Part shown: positions 1 through 8,338 of the stretch, piece after piece
Layout of the letters: the number at the start of each line of letters is the position of its first letter
Numbering within the stretch: position 1 is the first letter of the stretch
Assembly: GCF_003952365.1 (NCBI RefSeq)
Contig: NZ_CP034443.1
Span: 1,171,001 to 1,235,000, forward strand
DNA length: 64,000 bases
Origin: Mesorhizobium sp. M9A.F.Ca.ET.002.03.1.2
GTDB taxonomy: Bacteria > Pseudomonadota > Alphaproteobacteria > Rhizobiales > Rhizobiaceae
Direction of reading: 5' to 3'
Made by a program: the position numbers and the translations under genes
Notes under the pieces: model-generated
The model's database searches: none
What the model saw: the letters and a program-made list of their open reading frames with translations, nothing else
What the model was told of the DNA's origin: nothing

Positions 1-119
1 AGATGGCTTCGCCCGTCGGCAGACGTCTCGATGCCTTCGAGCCTGTCCATCGCCGCTTTCGGCGTCAGCCAGACGAACAGGTCGACGCCGTCGTCGCGCA
101 AGCGGAACGGCGCGCTCAT
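1..119 (-). CDS. DUF167 (YggU-type) family protein, 3' part outside window
   Basis: The minus strand reads from an ATG at 119 and stays open to the window edge: MSAPFRLRDDG, VDLFVWLTPKA, then RLEGIETSADGR. This is the N-terminal pattern of the small DUF167/YggU family (about 100 residues), whose function is not established. It lies 7 bases after the stop of the YggT-family gene, and yggT-yggU adjacency is a recurring bacterial arrangement, which supports the call. About 39 codons are visible; the rest lies beyond base 1. It is too short here to judge intactness. Confidence 0.75.
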   Translation of the reverse strand, partial: MSAPFRLRDDGVDLFVWLTPKAAMDRLEGIETSADGRSH

Positions 120-126
120 GGATGGC

Positions 127-417
127 TCAGACGACCAGCGGCGCCACGGTGGTGAGCAGGAACTGCCGGAGGAAGAACAGGATCAGAAGCAGGATGATCG
201 GCGAAATGTCGATACCGCCGAGGTCGGGCAAGAAGCGGCGGATCGGCCGCAGCGCCGGCTCGGTCAGCCGGAAGAGCATGTTGCTGACGCTATCGACGAA
301 CTGGTTGCGCGAGTTGACGACGTTGAAGGCGTAGAGCCAGGAGAAAATCGCCGAAGCGATGATGATCCACCAATAAATGTCAAGCGCCAGGACAATGGTC
401 TGAATGAGGGCTATCAT
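127..417 (-). CDS. YggT family membrane protein
   Basis: A 96-residue integral membrane protein. It begins [17 protein letters not shown] and has two hydrophobic stretches (about residues 4-28 and 70-90) separated by a polar loop containing [15 protein letters not shown], the conserved YggT family loop with its Pro-Ile-Arg-Arg element. The family has two membrane segments and is poorly characterised; roles in osmotic tolerance and division-site membrane function have been suggested for relatives. I chose the ATG at 417 because the 17 residues upstream in the longer frame are polar and unlike the family. It is followed 7 bases later by a DUF167 gene, the usual partner. Confidence 0.85.
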   Translation of the reverse strand: MIALIQTIVLALDIYWWIIIASAIFSWLYAFNVVNSRNQFVDSVSNMLFRLTEPALRPIRRFLPDLGGIDISPIILLLILFFLRQFLLTTVAPLVV

Positions 418-578
418 GCCGGTCTCCAATTGTTGCCGACATGTAGCCATTGCGGGCGAAGGCGGCAAGAGCCAGCTGCCGCGGCACGCCGGCTCGATCG
501 CAGGCCGCGCGGCTTTTGGGCCAAACGCAGCCTTGACAGGAAACCGCCGCGCCCGATAAATGCGCCCATCCGCTGGAC

Positions 579-654
<76 letters not shown>

Positions 655-714
655 GCGGAATTTCCAAAGATGCGATTTGAGATTGCGCCCTTCCTGGCCT
701 GGCTGGGCACCGGC

Positions 715-1158
715 CTCACCTATGGCGTGCCCAATGCGCTGCTGCTGTTCGTGCCGTCCTCATCGTCTTCACCTTGCGTCGCACCGGGTTTCTTCTTTAC
801 GATGTCGGCGACAATGAAGGGCGGCACACCGGGCGTCCGCTAACTGGCAGGCCATCACGGCGCTCTACGTCATCTCGAGCGTGCTCGCCGGCGGCTTCTT
901 CTATATCGGCCTGATAGAGGCGCCCTCGCTGTCGCCCGCCGAACCGCTGCCTTCGGTGGCAGCCGCCGTCGTCGGCGGAACCTCGATCTTCGGCGGCCGC
1001 GGCGGCTACACCGGCACCATCATTGGGGCGCTGATCCTCACCGTGCTGACGACACTGCTGACCATTCTCCAGATGCCGGAGGGCGCGCGGCGGATTCTGT
1101 TGGGTTGATCGTGCTGTTCGTGACGGCGGCGTATCTGAGGATTATTGAGGATCGGTAG
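715..1158 (+). pseudogene. Decayed sugar ABC transporter permease (RbsC-like), C-terminal half
   Basis: Three reading frames in succession give one recognisable permease C-terminus. The frame from 753 gives AVLIVFTLRRTGF and VGDNEG. The frame from 842 gives NWQAITALYVISSVLAGG, IEAPSLS, GGTSIFGGRGGYTGT and LQMPEGARRIL. The frame from 1102 gives GLIVLFVTAAYLRIIEDR and then a stop at 1156. GGTSIFGGRG is typical of ribose/xylose-type ABC permeases. At least two frame changes (between about 830 and 842, and at about 1102) and loss of the N-terminal half mean it cannot make a permease. No ATPase or binding protein remains nearby. The left end of the homology is uncertain. Confidence 0.8.
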
Positions 1159-1265
1159 CCGGAGCTAGCGGATTTTCTTGACTTGCCGCTACCGGATGCA
1201 CTCTAGCCGGATGGGCCGCTCTGATCTCCCGGTCTTCCATTTCGAAACTCCTTGACCCTGGAGCA

Positions 1266-2459
1266 ATGGCTGATTTTGTGGAGTATGGGCGCAAACGGAG
1301 CCGGAAAAACGTGACCCTTACCAATCGAGACATTGTCGAACTTACGGCGTGGCGGCGCAAGCTGCACCAGCAACCGGAAATCTCGAATGAAGAGGAGAAG
1401 ACCGCTAAAGAGGTCGTCGCCTTCCTCACCGATACAAGGCCGGACAAAGTGCTGACCGGGTTAGGCGGACACGGCGTGGCGGCGATCTACGAAAGTGGCA
1501 AAGAGGGGCCGACGGTCATGTTCCGTTCGGAACTCGATGCCTTGCCGATTGAAGAACTTTCAGGCGTGCCGCATTCATCACTCGTGCCGGGCAAGTCGCA
1601 TATGTGCGGCCATGACGGACATACCGCGATCCTGGCGGCACTTGGCCGCCAGTTGGGGCGCGAAAAACCCGCCAGCGGCCGCGTCGTGCTGATGTTCCAG
1701 CCGGCGGAAGAAACCGGCAATGGCGCGGCCGGCGTCGTCGCCGATCCGCGCTTCGGCGAAATCGCGCCGGATTTCGCTTTCTCATTGCACAATCTGCCCG
1801 GTGTGCCGTTCGGTGAAGTGCGGCTCAAACCCGGTGTGGTCAACTGTGCTTCACGCGGCATGCGCATCGTGCTGGAGGGCAAGACCGCGCATTCGTCCAT
1901 GCCCGAGACCGGCATCTCACCCATGATGGCAATCAGCCAGTTGATGCCGGCTCTGCCCACGCTCGGGCGCGGAACCTTCGCCGACGACGACTTCGGCATG
2001 CTGACCGTCACACACGCCGCGATGGGCGAAGCCGTGTTCGGCATCGCGCCCGGCAATGCAGAGGTCTGGGCGACGCTGCGCACCCGGCGCGACGATCGTA
2101 TGGCAAACCTATGCGCCACCGCTGAATCGCTGGTCACACAGATCGCTGGCCAGCATGGCCTTTCTGCCCGGTGGGACTATCACGAGATATTTGTTGCCAG
2201 CGTCAACGCGCCGGATGCGGTGGAACATTTGCGGCAAGCTCTCCACGAAGAGGGCATCGTGCAGGAAGAGGAAGGTCTGCCGATGCGCGCTTCGGAAGAT
2301 TTCGGCCTGTTCGGCCACAGCGCGTCGTCGGCGATGTTCTTCCTCGGTGCCGGCGAGCAGCACCCTGCGTTGCATAATCCGGACTATGACTTTCCGGACG
2401 ACCTGATCCCGATCGGGTCGAAAATATTCATGCGCGCGGCGCGCAATCTTCTGGGCTGA
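1266..2459 (+). CDS. M20 family amidohydrolase (hippurate hydrolase / aminoacylase type)
   Basis: A 397-residue metallohydrolase expected to cleave N-acyl amino acids or related amides in the cytoplasm. Visible M20D features are RRKLHQQPEIS near residue 30, CGHDGHT at 114-120 (metal ligands Cys114 and His116), QPAEETGNG near 146-153 with the paired glutamates, an LHN His near 173, and a C-terminal SEDFG segment. The length matches the family (about 380-400). The ATG at 1266 has GGAG close upstream; a GTG at 1311 would give a product starting nearer the conserved region and is a fair alternative. It stands alone, 107 bases after a decayed permease and convergent with a HerA-like gene 40 bases away. 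The true substrate cannot be read from the sequence. Confidence 0.85.
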   Translation: MADFVEYGRKRSRKNVTLTNRDIVELTAWRRKLHQQPEISNEEEKTAKEVVAFLTDTRPDKVLTGLGGHGVAAIYESGKEGPTVMFRSELDALPIEELSGVPHSSLVPGKSHMCGHDGHTAILAALGRQLGREKPASGRVVLMFQPAEETGNGAAGVVADPRFGEIAPDFAFSLHNLPGVPFGEVRLKPGVVNCASRGMRIVLEGKTAHSSMPETGISPMMAISQLMPALPTLGRGTFADDDFGMLTVTHAAMGEAVFGIAPGNAEVWATLRTRRDDRMANLCATAESLVTQIAGQHGLSARWDYHEIFVASVNAPDAVEHLRQALHEEGIVQEEEGLPMRASEDFGLFGHSASSAMFFLGAGEQHPALHNPDYDFPDDLIPIGSKIFMRAARNLLG

Positions 2460-2499
2460 CGTCATCTTCTGGCTGAGCCCGAGCGCCCCATCCGCCCCC

Positions 2500-3999
2500 T
2501 CACACCGCCAAACTCCCTCGCTCCGCCTCCTCCGCATTCGGATCCGCCGGTGCCGTCGCCCAGGCCAGTTCGACGAGCGTCACCGTCCGCCGGCCAGCCC
2601 CGTCAAGCTGGCATACGATCAGCCCCTGCTCCTCGATATAGGTCAGCAGGCGCCGGGCGCGGCGCAGCGAGTGCGAGCCGTAGGCGCGGGCGATCGCCGC
2701 GTCGCTCGGGCAGGGCCAGCCCTCCTTCGCCGCACGGGCGATCATCATGAACACGCCCTGCATATCCTCGGGCAGAAGCGAGGCGCGCACCGAGACATCC
2801 TGCCACGCGTCGTCGCCTGCCATGTCGGAGCCAAGGCCGGCCCGCGCCCGCGTCAGCATGCGGCGGAAGTCGGCCAAGTCCGGCACGACCGAGGCGAGGC
2901 CTTCTATGCGGCAGCGGACCACGAATTCCTGATAAAGCACGCCGATCACGCGAAAACCCGCATCGGGCTGCGCCAGCACGGCGCGCAGGACGCGATCCAC
3001 CCGTTCACGCCGCTCCGCCAGATCCTCGGCGCTGATCGGCGGCTCCACCGGGTCGGGGCGGATTTCCAGCGCCGCCGACTTCGCCGCCATCAGCTGATCG
3101 AGCAGATCCGGCGACGACCGGCGCTGCGGCCGGACAGTTTCCGGCGGCGGGGCTGCCAGGATGATCGCGCGGGCGTCCTCCAGTGCGGCGTCCGGCAGCG
3201 GCATCAGGCGCGGGGTGCCGTTGCGCGGACTTGTCTCCGTCGGGCCGATGCGCAAACCCAGCGGACGGCGCGACAGCGCCGGGCCCAGCGCCATGAACTG
3301 CCCGCGCTCCAGATCGCGAAAAGCCTCGGCCTGCCGCCGCTCCATGCCGAGAAGATCGGCGGCGCGGGCCATGTCGATGTCGAGAAAGGTTCGGCCCATG
3401 AGGAAATTGGAAGCCTCGGCGGCGACGTTCTTGGCGAGCTTGGCCAGCCGCTGGGTGGCGATGATGCCGGCCAGCCCGCGTTTACGGCCACGGCACATCA
3501 AATTGGTCATGGCGCCGAGCGAGAGCTTGCGCGCCTCGTCCGAAACCTCGCCTGCAACCGCCGGCGCGAACAGCTGCGCCTCGTCCACCACCACCAGCAT
3601 CGGGTACCAGTGGTCGCGGGCGACCTCGAACAGCCCGCCGAGGAAGGCGGCGGCGCGCCGCATCTGGTTCTCGGCGTCGAGCCCCTCGAGATTGAGCACC
3701 GTGGAGACGCGATGGATGCGCGCCCGCTCGCCGGCGCTCTGCAGGCCGCGCTCGGTATGCTCCTCGGCATCGATCACCAAATGGCCGAAACGCTCGCCCA
3801 GCGACACGAAGTCGCCTTCGGGGTCGATAATGGTCTGCTGCACCCAAGGGGCGCTCTGCTCCAGCAGCCGGCGCAGCAGATGCGATTTGCCGGAGCCCGA
3901 ATTGCCCTGCACCAGCAGGCGGGTCGCCAGCAGCTCCTCAAGATCCAGTGCCGCCGGGGCGCCCGCCGTCGTGTGGCCCATCTCGATCGCAACGGTCAT
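2500..3999 (-). CDS. HerA-like ATPase (DUF87, FtsK/HerA superfamily)
   Basis: A 499-residue ATP-binding protein. Walker A is GNSGSGKSH at residues 32-40 and Walker B is MLVVVDEAQLF around 134-144. A downstream Arg-rich segment, GRKRGLAGIIATQRLAKL, fits the HerA/FtsK motor fold. The C-terminal third (about 370-480) contains a winged-helix-like part, RRARRLLTYIEEQGLIV. I chose the ATG at 3999 because AAGGAGA lies 10 bases upstream and the extra residues of the longer frame are low-complexity polar sequence. HerA proteins often pair with the nuclease NurA, but no nuclease gene is adjacent, so this looks like the stand-alone DUF87 type common in alphaproteobacteria. Its physiological role is unknown. 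Confidence 0.8.
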   Translation of the reverse strand: MTVAIEMGHTTAGAPAALDLEELLATRLLVQGNSGSGKSHLLRRLLEQSAPWVQQTIIDPEGDFVSLGERFGHLVIDAEEHTERGLQSAGERARIHRVSTVLNLEGLDAENQMRRAAAFLGGLFEVARDHWYPMLVVVDEAQLFAPAVAGEVSDEARKLSLGAMTNLMCRGRKRGLAGIIATQRLAKLAKNVAAEASNFLMGRTFLDIDMARAADLLGMERRQAEAFRDLERGQFMALGPALSRRPLGLRIGPTETSPRNGTPRLMPLPDAALEDARAIILAAPPPETVRPQRRSSPDLLDQLMAAKSAALEIRPDPVEPPISAEDLAERRERVDRVLRAVLAQPDAGFRVIGVLYQEFVVRCRIEGLASVVPDLADFRRMLTRARAGLGSDMAGDDAWQDVSVRASLLPEDMQGVFMMIARAAKEGWPCPSDAAIARAYGSHSLRRARRLLTYIEEQGLIVCQLDGAGRRTVTLVELAWATAPADPNAEEAERGSLAV

Positions 4000-4096
4000 G
4001 TCTCGACTCTCCTTGGCGAGAGAGGGCTTATCAACCCGATCGCAGCCCGTCGAGCGCGCATGGCCGGCCGCTCGGTGTTGCGCACAGTTGGACGCC

Positions 4097-4155
4097 GCGG
4101 CGGTATCTTCGGACCGATCGTGCTGTTCGTGACGCTGCCTATCCGCAGCGGCAGC
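4097..4155 (+). pseudogene. Second scrap of an ABC permease C-terminus
   Basis: Bases 4116-4134 (GATCGTGCTGTTCGTGACG) are identical to 1107-1125 in the decayed permease. The flanks also align: GCGGCGG upstream and a TATC-containing stretch downstream, as in the end of that gene. It lies in the 167-base gap between the HerA-like gene and arsH. It codes for nothing intact. Either it is the end of another decayed paralogue, or it was left by a local duplication or rearrangement. It is short, so chance similarity cannot be fully excluded. Confidence 0.5.
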
Positions 4156-4166
4156 GGTTTGGCGCT

Positions 4167-4736
4167 TCAAATCGACCGCTGGTTGATTCGCTTGGCGACG
4201 TCTTCGGCGCTTTCGACGCGCTCAGAATAACGGTTGGGGATGGTGACCATCCGCATCCAGCGGCCGAGGATGCGAAGCTGGTTGACCGCGTTGAAACTCT
4301 GCGAGCCTCCGGAAACCTGCATCACCGCGAGTGTACGGCCTTGCGTCGTCCTGACGCCGCCAGCCGAGAGCGGCAGCCAGTCGATCTGCATTTTCATCAC
4401 GCCCGTCATGGAACCGTGCCGCTCGGGCGAGCACCAGACCTGGGCCTCGGACCAGATCGACAGGTTTCGCAGCTCCTGTACTTTGGGGTGGTCGGCCGAT
4501 GTCGAATCCGGAAGAGGCAGGCCAGAGGGATCGTAGATGCGCACCTCGGCGCCCAGGCGACGCAAAATGCGGGCGGCCTCCTCCGTGGCGAACCGGGAGT
4601 AGGACCGCTCGCGCAGCGAGCCGTAGAGCATCAGCACGCGAGCCTTGTGGGTCGAGCGCGGCGCATCCAGCAGTACCTCCAGGTCGATCGGCCGGAACTG
4701 GTCTTCGTCCACATTCGGCAGACTATCTTCGGGCAT
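4167..4736 (-). CDS. arsH: ArsH-type NADPH:FMN oxidoreductase, apparently internally deleted
   Basis: The flavoprotein of the arsenic operon. In relatives ArsH reduces FMN-linked substrates and oxidises trivalent organoarsenicals. Visible motifs are the phosphate-binding loop [15 protein letters not shown]-site [20 protein letters not shown] and [21 protein letters not shown]. The reading passes straight from MVTIPN to [12 protein letters not shown] and the usual C-terminal end NQRSI. From memory of the family, about 40-50 residues (the segment after TIPNQ, rich in DVMEEL-like helix) should lie between them; here they are missing with no frameshift. The product is 189 residues against a usual 230-240. 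The start at 4736 sits 4 bases after the arsC stop; longer starts overlap arsC. Activity is doubtful. Confidence 0.85.
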   Translation of the reverse strand: MPEDSLPNVDEDQFRPIDLEVLLDAPRSTHKARVLMLYGSLRERSYSRFATEEAARILRRLGAEVRIYDPSGLPLPDSTSADHPKVQELRNLSIWSEAQVWCSPERHGSMTGVMKMQIDWLPLSAGGVRTTQGRTLAVMQVSGGSQSFNAVNQLRILGRWMRMVTIPNRYSERVESAEDVAKRINQRSI

Positions 4737-4740
4737 CCGG

Positions 4741-5163
4741 TCAGGCAACGCGCTGGCCCTGCGCATCGATGACGACTTCGCCGTCTTCCTTGGTGAACGG
4801 ACCGATATCCGCATTGGGCAAGATATCGAGAACGACTTCCGAAGGCCGGGCCAGCAAGGTGCCGAGCGGGCTCACCACAATCGGCCGGTTGATCAGGATC
4901 GGATGCGCCAGCATGAAGTCGACGATCTCGTCGTCGGTCCATTTGGGATCGCCGAGGTTGAGCGCGGCATAGGGCGTACCCTTCTCGCGCAGCAATTCGC
5001 GCGGCGTCATCCCCATCGCCGCGATGAGCTCGACCAGCCGCTCTCGCGACGGCGGGTTTTTCAGATACTCGATCACCTCCGGCTCTTCGCCGGACTGCCG
5101 GATGATGGCGAGCGTGTTGCGCGAGGTGCCGCAGTTGGGGTTATGATAGATGGTGATGGTCAT
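4741..5163 (-). CDS. arsC: Arsenate reductase, glutaredoxin-coupled type
   Basis: A 140-residue cytoplasmic ArsC that reduces arsenate to arsenite with glutathione and glutaredoxin. The catalytic Cys11 sits in [10 protein letters not shown]. Other family hallmarks are [37 protein letters not shown] and the terminal [10 protein letters not shown]. The length is normal and the gene looks intact. Its ATG overlaps the aquaporin stop by 4 bases (ATGA), so translation is probably coupled. The operon also encodes an unrelated LMW-phosphatase-type arsenate reductase. Confidence 0.95.
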   Translation of the reverse strand: MTITIYHNPNCGTSRNTLAIIRQSGEEPEVIEYLKNPPSRERLVELIAAMGMTPRELLREKGTPYAALNLGDPKWTDDEIVDFMLAHPILINRPIVVSPLGTLLARPSEVVLDILPNADIGPFTKEDGEVVIDAQGQRVA

Positions 5164-5852
5164 TGTGCGGCCTTCATCTGTCTAATTGGCTTAGGTTCAG
5201 TGAGCAGCCATCCCGCCAAGGCCATGGCAAGCAGCGCGCCCAGTAGCTCGGCGAGGATGAACCCCGGCAGATCTATCGGACGGATGCCCGCGAACGTGTT
5301 GGAAACCGCTCGCGCGATGGCAACGGCCGGATTGGCAAACGAGGTCGATGCCGTAAACCAGTAGGCCGCCGTGATGTAGAGCCCAACCAGCCATGGAATC
5401 GCATCCGAACGGAAGCGAAGGCCTGCAAGAATGGTGAAGACCAGGCCGAAGGCAGCCACCAACTCCGCAAGCCATTGTCCGTTTCCGGTCCGCGCGGTTT
5501 GGGAGATCTGTAGAATTGGCAGTTCGAACATGGCGTGCGCCAGCAACGTCCCGGCGACGCCGCCCGCAATCTGGGCGACGACGTAGGCCAAGGCTGCGAT
5601 CGCATCGATTTCGCGCCTGAGAGCGAAGACCAGCGTCACCGCTGGATTGAAATGCGCCCCGGAAATCGGTCCGAGTATGGTGATCAGCACGACCAAAATT
5701 GCTCCAGTCGGCAAGGTGTTGCCAAGCAAGGAGAGACCCACATCATCCGTCAGCCTGTCCGCCATGATCCCGGACCCGACAACCGTAGCGACGAGCATCG
5801 CGGTGCCGAGCGCTTCCGCGACGAGACGCCGGGGGATGTCTGCCGCCATCAT
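5160..5852 (-). CDS. aqpS: Aquaglyceroporin AqpS-type arsenite channel
   Basis: A 230-residue six-helix MIP channel. The two half-helix signatures are HFNPAVTL (first) and FANPAVAIAR (second), so both NPA boxes are kept. In Sinorhizobium meliloti an aquaporin in the same operon position replaces ArsB/Acr3 and lets arsenite made inside the cell flow out; the same role is inferred here because no active arsenite pump is present in the operon. The start is set at the ATG at 5852, which overlaps the upstream reductase stop (5854) only closely; ATG 5849 is an alternative. The stop overlaps arsC by 4 bases. Confidence 0.9.
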   Translation of the reverse strand: MMAADIPRRLVAEALGTAMLVATVVGSGIMADRLTDDVGLSLLGNTLPTGAILVVLITILGPISGAHFNPAVTLVFALRREIDAIAALAYVVAQIAGGVAGTLLAHAMFELPILQISQTARTGNGQWLAELVAAFGLVFTILAGLRFRSDAIPWLVGLYITAAYWFTASTSFANPAVAIARAVSNTFAGIRPIDLPGFILAELLGALLAMALAGWLLTEPKPIRQMKAAQ

Positions 5853-5853
5853 G

Positions 5854-6360
5854 TTAGCCGGCTTTCGGTAGATCGCGGCCGATGTCATTCAGCCGTTTCT
5901 GCAGGGCGAGCTTGTCGATCGTGTTCATCGGCAGGCTGACGAAGATCGAGATTCGATTGTTGAGCATGCGATAGGCTTCGGCGAAGGCCAGATGCTTTTC
6001 GGCGTCGGTGCCTTCCACGGCCGCCGGATCAGGCACGCCCCAATGCGCCGTGATCGGCTGTCCTGGCCAGACCGGGCAGGATTCATTGGCCGCGTTGTCG
6101 CAGACGGTGAAAACGAAGTTCATTTCATGAGCGCCGGGAACCGCGAATTCCTCCCAGTCTTTCGATCGGGCGAAAGACGTGTCGTGGTTGAGGGTCTTCA
6201 AGAGCTGAAGCGCGAACGGATGGACCTCTCCCTTCGGGTGCGATCCGGCCGAATATGCCTTGAACTTGCCGGCGCCGACACGGTTCAGGATCGCCTCGGC
6301 GAGGATCGACCGTGCCGAATTGCCGGTGCAGAGAAAAAGAACATTATATGGCTCGCTCAT
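5854..6360 (-). CDS. Low-molecular-weight phosphatase-type arsenate reductase
   Basis: A 168-residue protein of the LMW protein tyrosine phosphatase fold. The P-loop CTGNSARS begins at Cys11, and the distal region has CDNAANESCPVWPG and HWGVPDPA with the aspartate expected near the active site. In arsenic operons such proteins reduce arsenate using thioredoxin or related thiols. The ATG at 6360 is favoured because GAAGGAGG ends 7 bases upstream; a GTG at 6363 is immediately before it. It is the first structural gene after arsR (13-base gap) and is followed by aqpS with almost no gap. It could instead act on phosphotyrosine, but the context argues for arsenate. Confidence 0.9.
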   Translation of the reverse strand: MSEPYNVLFLCTGNSARSILAEAILNRVGAGKFKAYSAGSHPKGEVHPFALQLLKTLNHDTSFARSKDWEEFAVPGAHEMNFVFTVCDNAANESCPVWPGQPITAHWGVPDPAAVEGTDAEKHLAFAEAYRMLNNRISIFVSLPMNTIDKLALQKRLNDIGRDLPKAG

Positions 6361-6373
6361 CACACATCCTCCT

Positions 6374-6706
6374 TCAACATTCGCAAGTGACAGCTTGAAT
6401 GACGGGCCGGCACAGCTCCGGCGCGCCGTTGCAGCAATCCTCCATGAGATAGGCCAGCAGATCGCGAAAGCCGGTCATGTCGGCGACATAGCGGATCGTT
6501 CGGCCCTCGCGCTCGGCGCGCACGAGGCCGGCATGGCCGAGGACCTTCAAATGCGCCGACATGGTGTTCTGCACCGTATCGAGGCGCGAGGCGATCTCGC
6601 CGGCCGGCATGCCGTCCGCGCCCGCCCGGACAAGCAGGCGAAAGACTTCCAGCCTGGTGTCCTGGCCGAGCGCTGCCAATGCAAGGAGGGCGGCTTTCTT
6701 GTCCAT
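6374..6706 (-). CDS. arsR: ArsR-family arsenite-responsive repressor
   Basis: A 110-residue winged-helix repressor opening the arsenic operon. The DNA-recognition helix region is TVQNTMSAHLKVLGHAGLVR (about 44-63). Cysteines cluster at the C-terminus: Cys91, Cys92, Cys99, Cys108 and Cys110. This resembles the C-terminal arsenite site of Acidithiobacillus-type ArsR rather than the N-terminal helix site of plasmid R773 ArsR. No clear Shine-Dalgarno precedes the ATG at 6706, so translation may be leaderless. It most likely represses its own operon and is released by As(III) or Sb(III). Confidence 0.93.
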   Translation of the reverse strand: MDKKAALLALAALGQDTRLEVFRLLVRAGADGMPAGEIASRLDTVQNTMSAHLKVLGHAGLVRAEREGRTIRYVADMTGFRDLLAYLMEDCCNGAPELCRPVIQAVTCEC

Positions 6707-6745
6707 GTATCTATAAATCCAGAGTTAAGGATATTTAGCGCCAAC
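6707..6745 (-). promoter_or_regulatory. Candidate ars promoter/operator
   Basis: AT-rich stretch directly upstream of arsR in an otherwise GC-rich setting. It holds an imperfect inverted repeat, AAATCC (6715-6720) facing GGATAT(TT) (6729-6736), with 8 bases between. Its position 9-30 bases from the start fits an ArsR operator overlapping the promoter. The arms are short and imperfect, so this is only a candidate. Confidence 0.35.
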
Positions 6746-6836
6746 ATATGACAGCTGGGTGACGGCAGGCAAGAGCCCCGATATCCAGATTTCGCCGATG
6801 TTCTGTCTGGACGGAGGGGCGATTCTCGGCTTGGCC

Positions 6837-8327
6837 TCAGGGTTTCGATGCCAGCCGCGCACCGGTCTTGACGTCGACCACCTCCGGCTTGCCAGCATCG
6901 ATCGCACCGTCCCAGCCGCCGCCGAGCGCCTTGTTGAGCGCGATGTAGTCGGTGGCGATGGCGATGCGGCTTTGCAGCAGATCGTCCTCGGCCTCGTAGA
7001 GCGAGCGCTCCGCGTCCAGCACCTCGAGAAGGCTTGTCTCCCCGGCCTTGTAAAGCGTGCCTTCAAGGCGTGCCGCGTCCGCGTAGGATTTCGCGGAAGC
7101 AGCGAGCTTGCTGTTCCTGATGCGCTCCTGGCGTAGCCCAACGAGCGCGTTTTCCACATCCTCGAGCGCCGTCAGCACGGAGGCCTGGTAGGCGATGAAA
7201 TATTGATCGCGCTGGGCTTTGGCGACCTCGACGGCCGCCTTCAGCTGACCGGCATTGAACAGCGGCACGCTGAGCGTCGGCCCGAACGACCAGCCGATCG
7301 AGGAGTTCTTGCCGAGATCGCCGAGCTTGAAGGCTGACGTGTCGATGTCTCCCGTCAGGCTGACCGAGGGATAGCGCGCCGCCTCGGCCTGGCCGATCTT
7401 GGCGGTATATTGCGCATATTGCCGCTCGGCCATGCGCACGTCGGGGCGGGCTAGCAGAATGTCGGCCGGAATCCCGGCCGGGATCGGCAGGCGCGGCGTG
7501 GGAATCGGCGCGCTGCGCCTCAGCCGCTCGTTCAAGGCGGAAGGCGGACGGCCGGTGAGCACCGCAAGGCGATGCACCGCTTCGGCGTAGCCTGCTTCCA
7601 ACGACGGAACGTCTGCCTCGGTGTTGCTTGCCTGTCCCATCGCCTTGGCGACATCGGCCGCTGTCGCCGTGCCGGCTTGCGCCATGGCGCGGGTGAGCAC
7701 CGCCGTTTGCTTCTGCGAGGCGGCTGCGCGCCGGGCGAGCTGAATGCGAGCCTGATAGCCGCGCGCCTGCGCATAGCTGGACGCCACGTCGCCGACGAGC
7801 GTCAGCAGCGTCGAGCGCAGCTCCTCCTCGGAGGCGTCCAGCCCATAGCGCGCGGCCTCGACGCTTCTGCGGTTGGCGCCGAACAGGTCGAGTTCCCAAC
7901 TGGCGTCAAAGCCGGCCTGGTATTGACTGTAGGCATCGCTGGCAGTTCCGTCCGATGTGGTCGCAGCCGTCTTGTTGCGCGTGGCGGAACCGGAGCCGTC
8001 GGCGGACGGGAACAATGTACCGACGCTCTGGCGGTAGCTGGCGCGCGCCTCGCGGATCCTGGCTTTTGCGGTTGCCACATCGAGATTGCCGGCAACCGCT
8101 TGCTCGACAAGCGTATTCAGCTCCGGATCGCGCAGGTTCTGCCACCATTTCGACAGTTGCGCCGGCCTGATGACCTTTGCCGGGTTCTGACCGCTCCAGT
8201 TCGCCGGCACCGGCAGGATCGGCGTCTGATAATCCGGGCCGACAACGCATCCCGCGAGCAGGACGGCGGTGAGAATAGGCACAATCGTCCGCCTCGCGGC
8301 CACCGAGCCACGTTCAAAACCTGTCAT
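6837..8327 (-). CDS. Outer-membrane efflux lipoprotein (NodT/TolC family)
   Basis: A 496-residue RND-type outer-membrane channel and last gene of the double-pump operon. The N-terminus carries a lipoprotein signal ending LLAGCVVGPDYQTP, with the lipid-bearing Cys near residue 27. Two TolC repeats follow: ASYRQSVGTLFPS and later DVRMAERQYAQYTAKIGQ, GWSFGPTLSVPLFNAGQ and ALEDVENALVGL, which are standard in OprM/NodT proteins. The ATG at 8327 lies 11 bases after the upstream pump stop; the longer open frame before it only reads the pump gene out of phase. It should join with both adaptor-pump pairs to span the envelope. Confidence 0.92.
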   Translation of the reverse strand: MTGFERGSVAARRTIVPILTAVLLAGCVVGPDYQTPILPVPANWSGQNPAKVIRPAQLSKWWQNLRDPELNTLVEQAVAGNLDVATAKARIREARASYRQSVGTLFPSADGSGSATRNKTAATTSDGTASDAYSQYQAGFDASWELDLFGANRRSVEAARYGLDASEEELRSTLLTLVGDVASSYAQARGYQARIQLARRAAASQKQTAVLTRAMAQAGTATAADVAKAMGQASNTEADVPSLEAGYAEAVHRLAVLTGRPPSALNERLRRSAPIPTPRLPIPAGIPADILLARPDVRMAERQYAQYTAKIGQAEAARYPSVSLTGDIDTSAFKLGDLGKNSSIGWSFGPTLSVPLFNAGQLKAAVEVAKAQRDQYFIAYQASVLTALEDVENALVGLRQERIRNSKLAASAKSYADAARLEGTLYKAGETSLLEVLDAERSLYEAEDDLLQSRIAIATDYIALNKALGGGWDGAIDAGKPEVVDVKTGARLASKP

Positions 8328-8338
8328 ATGAAGAACCC

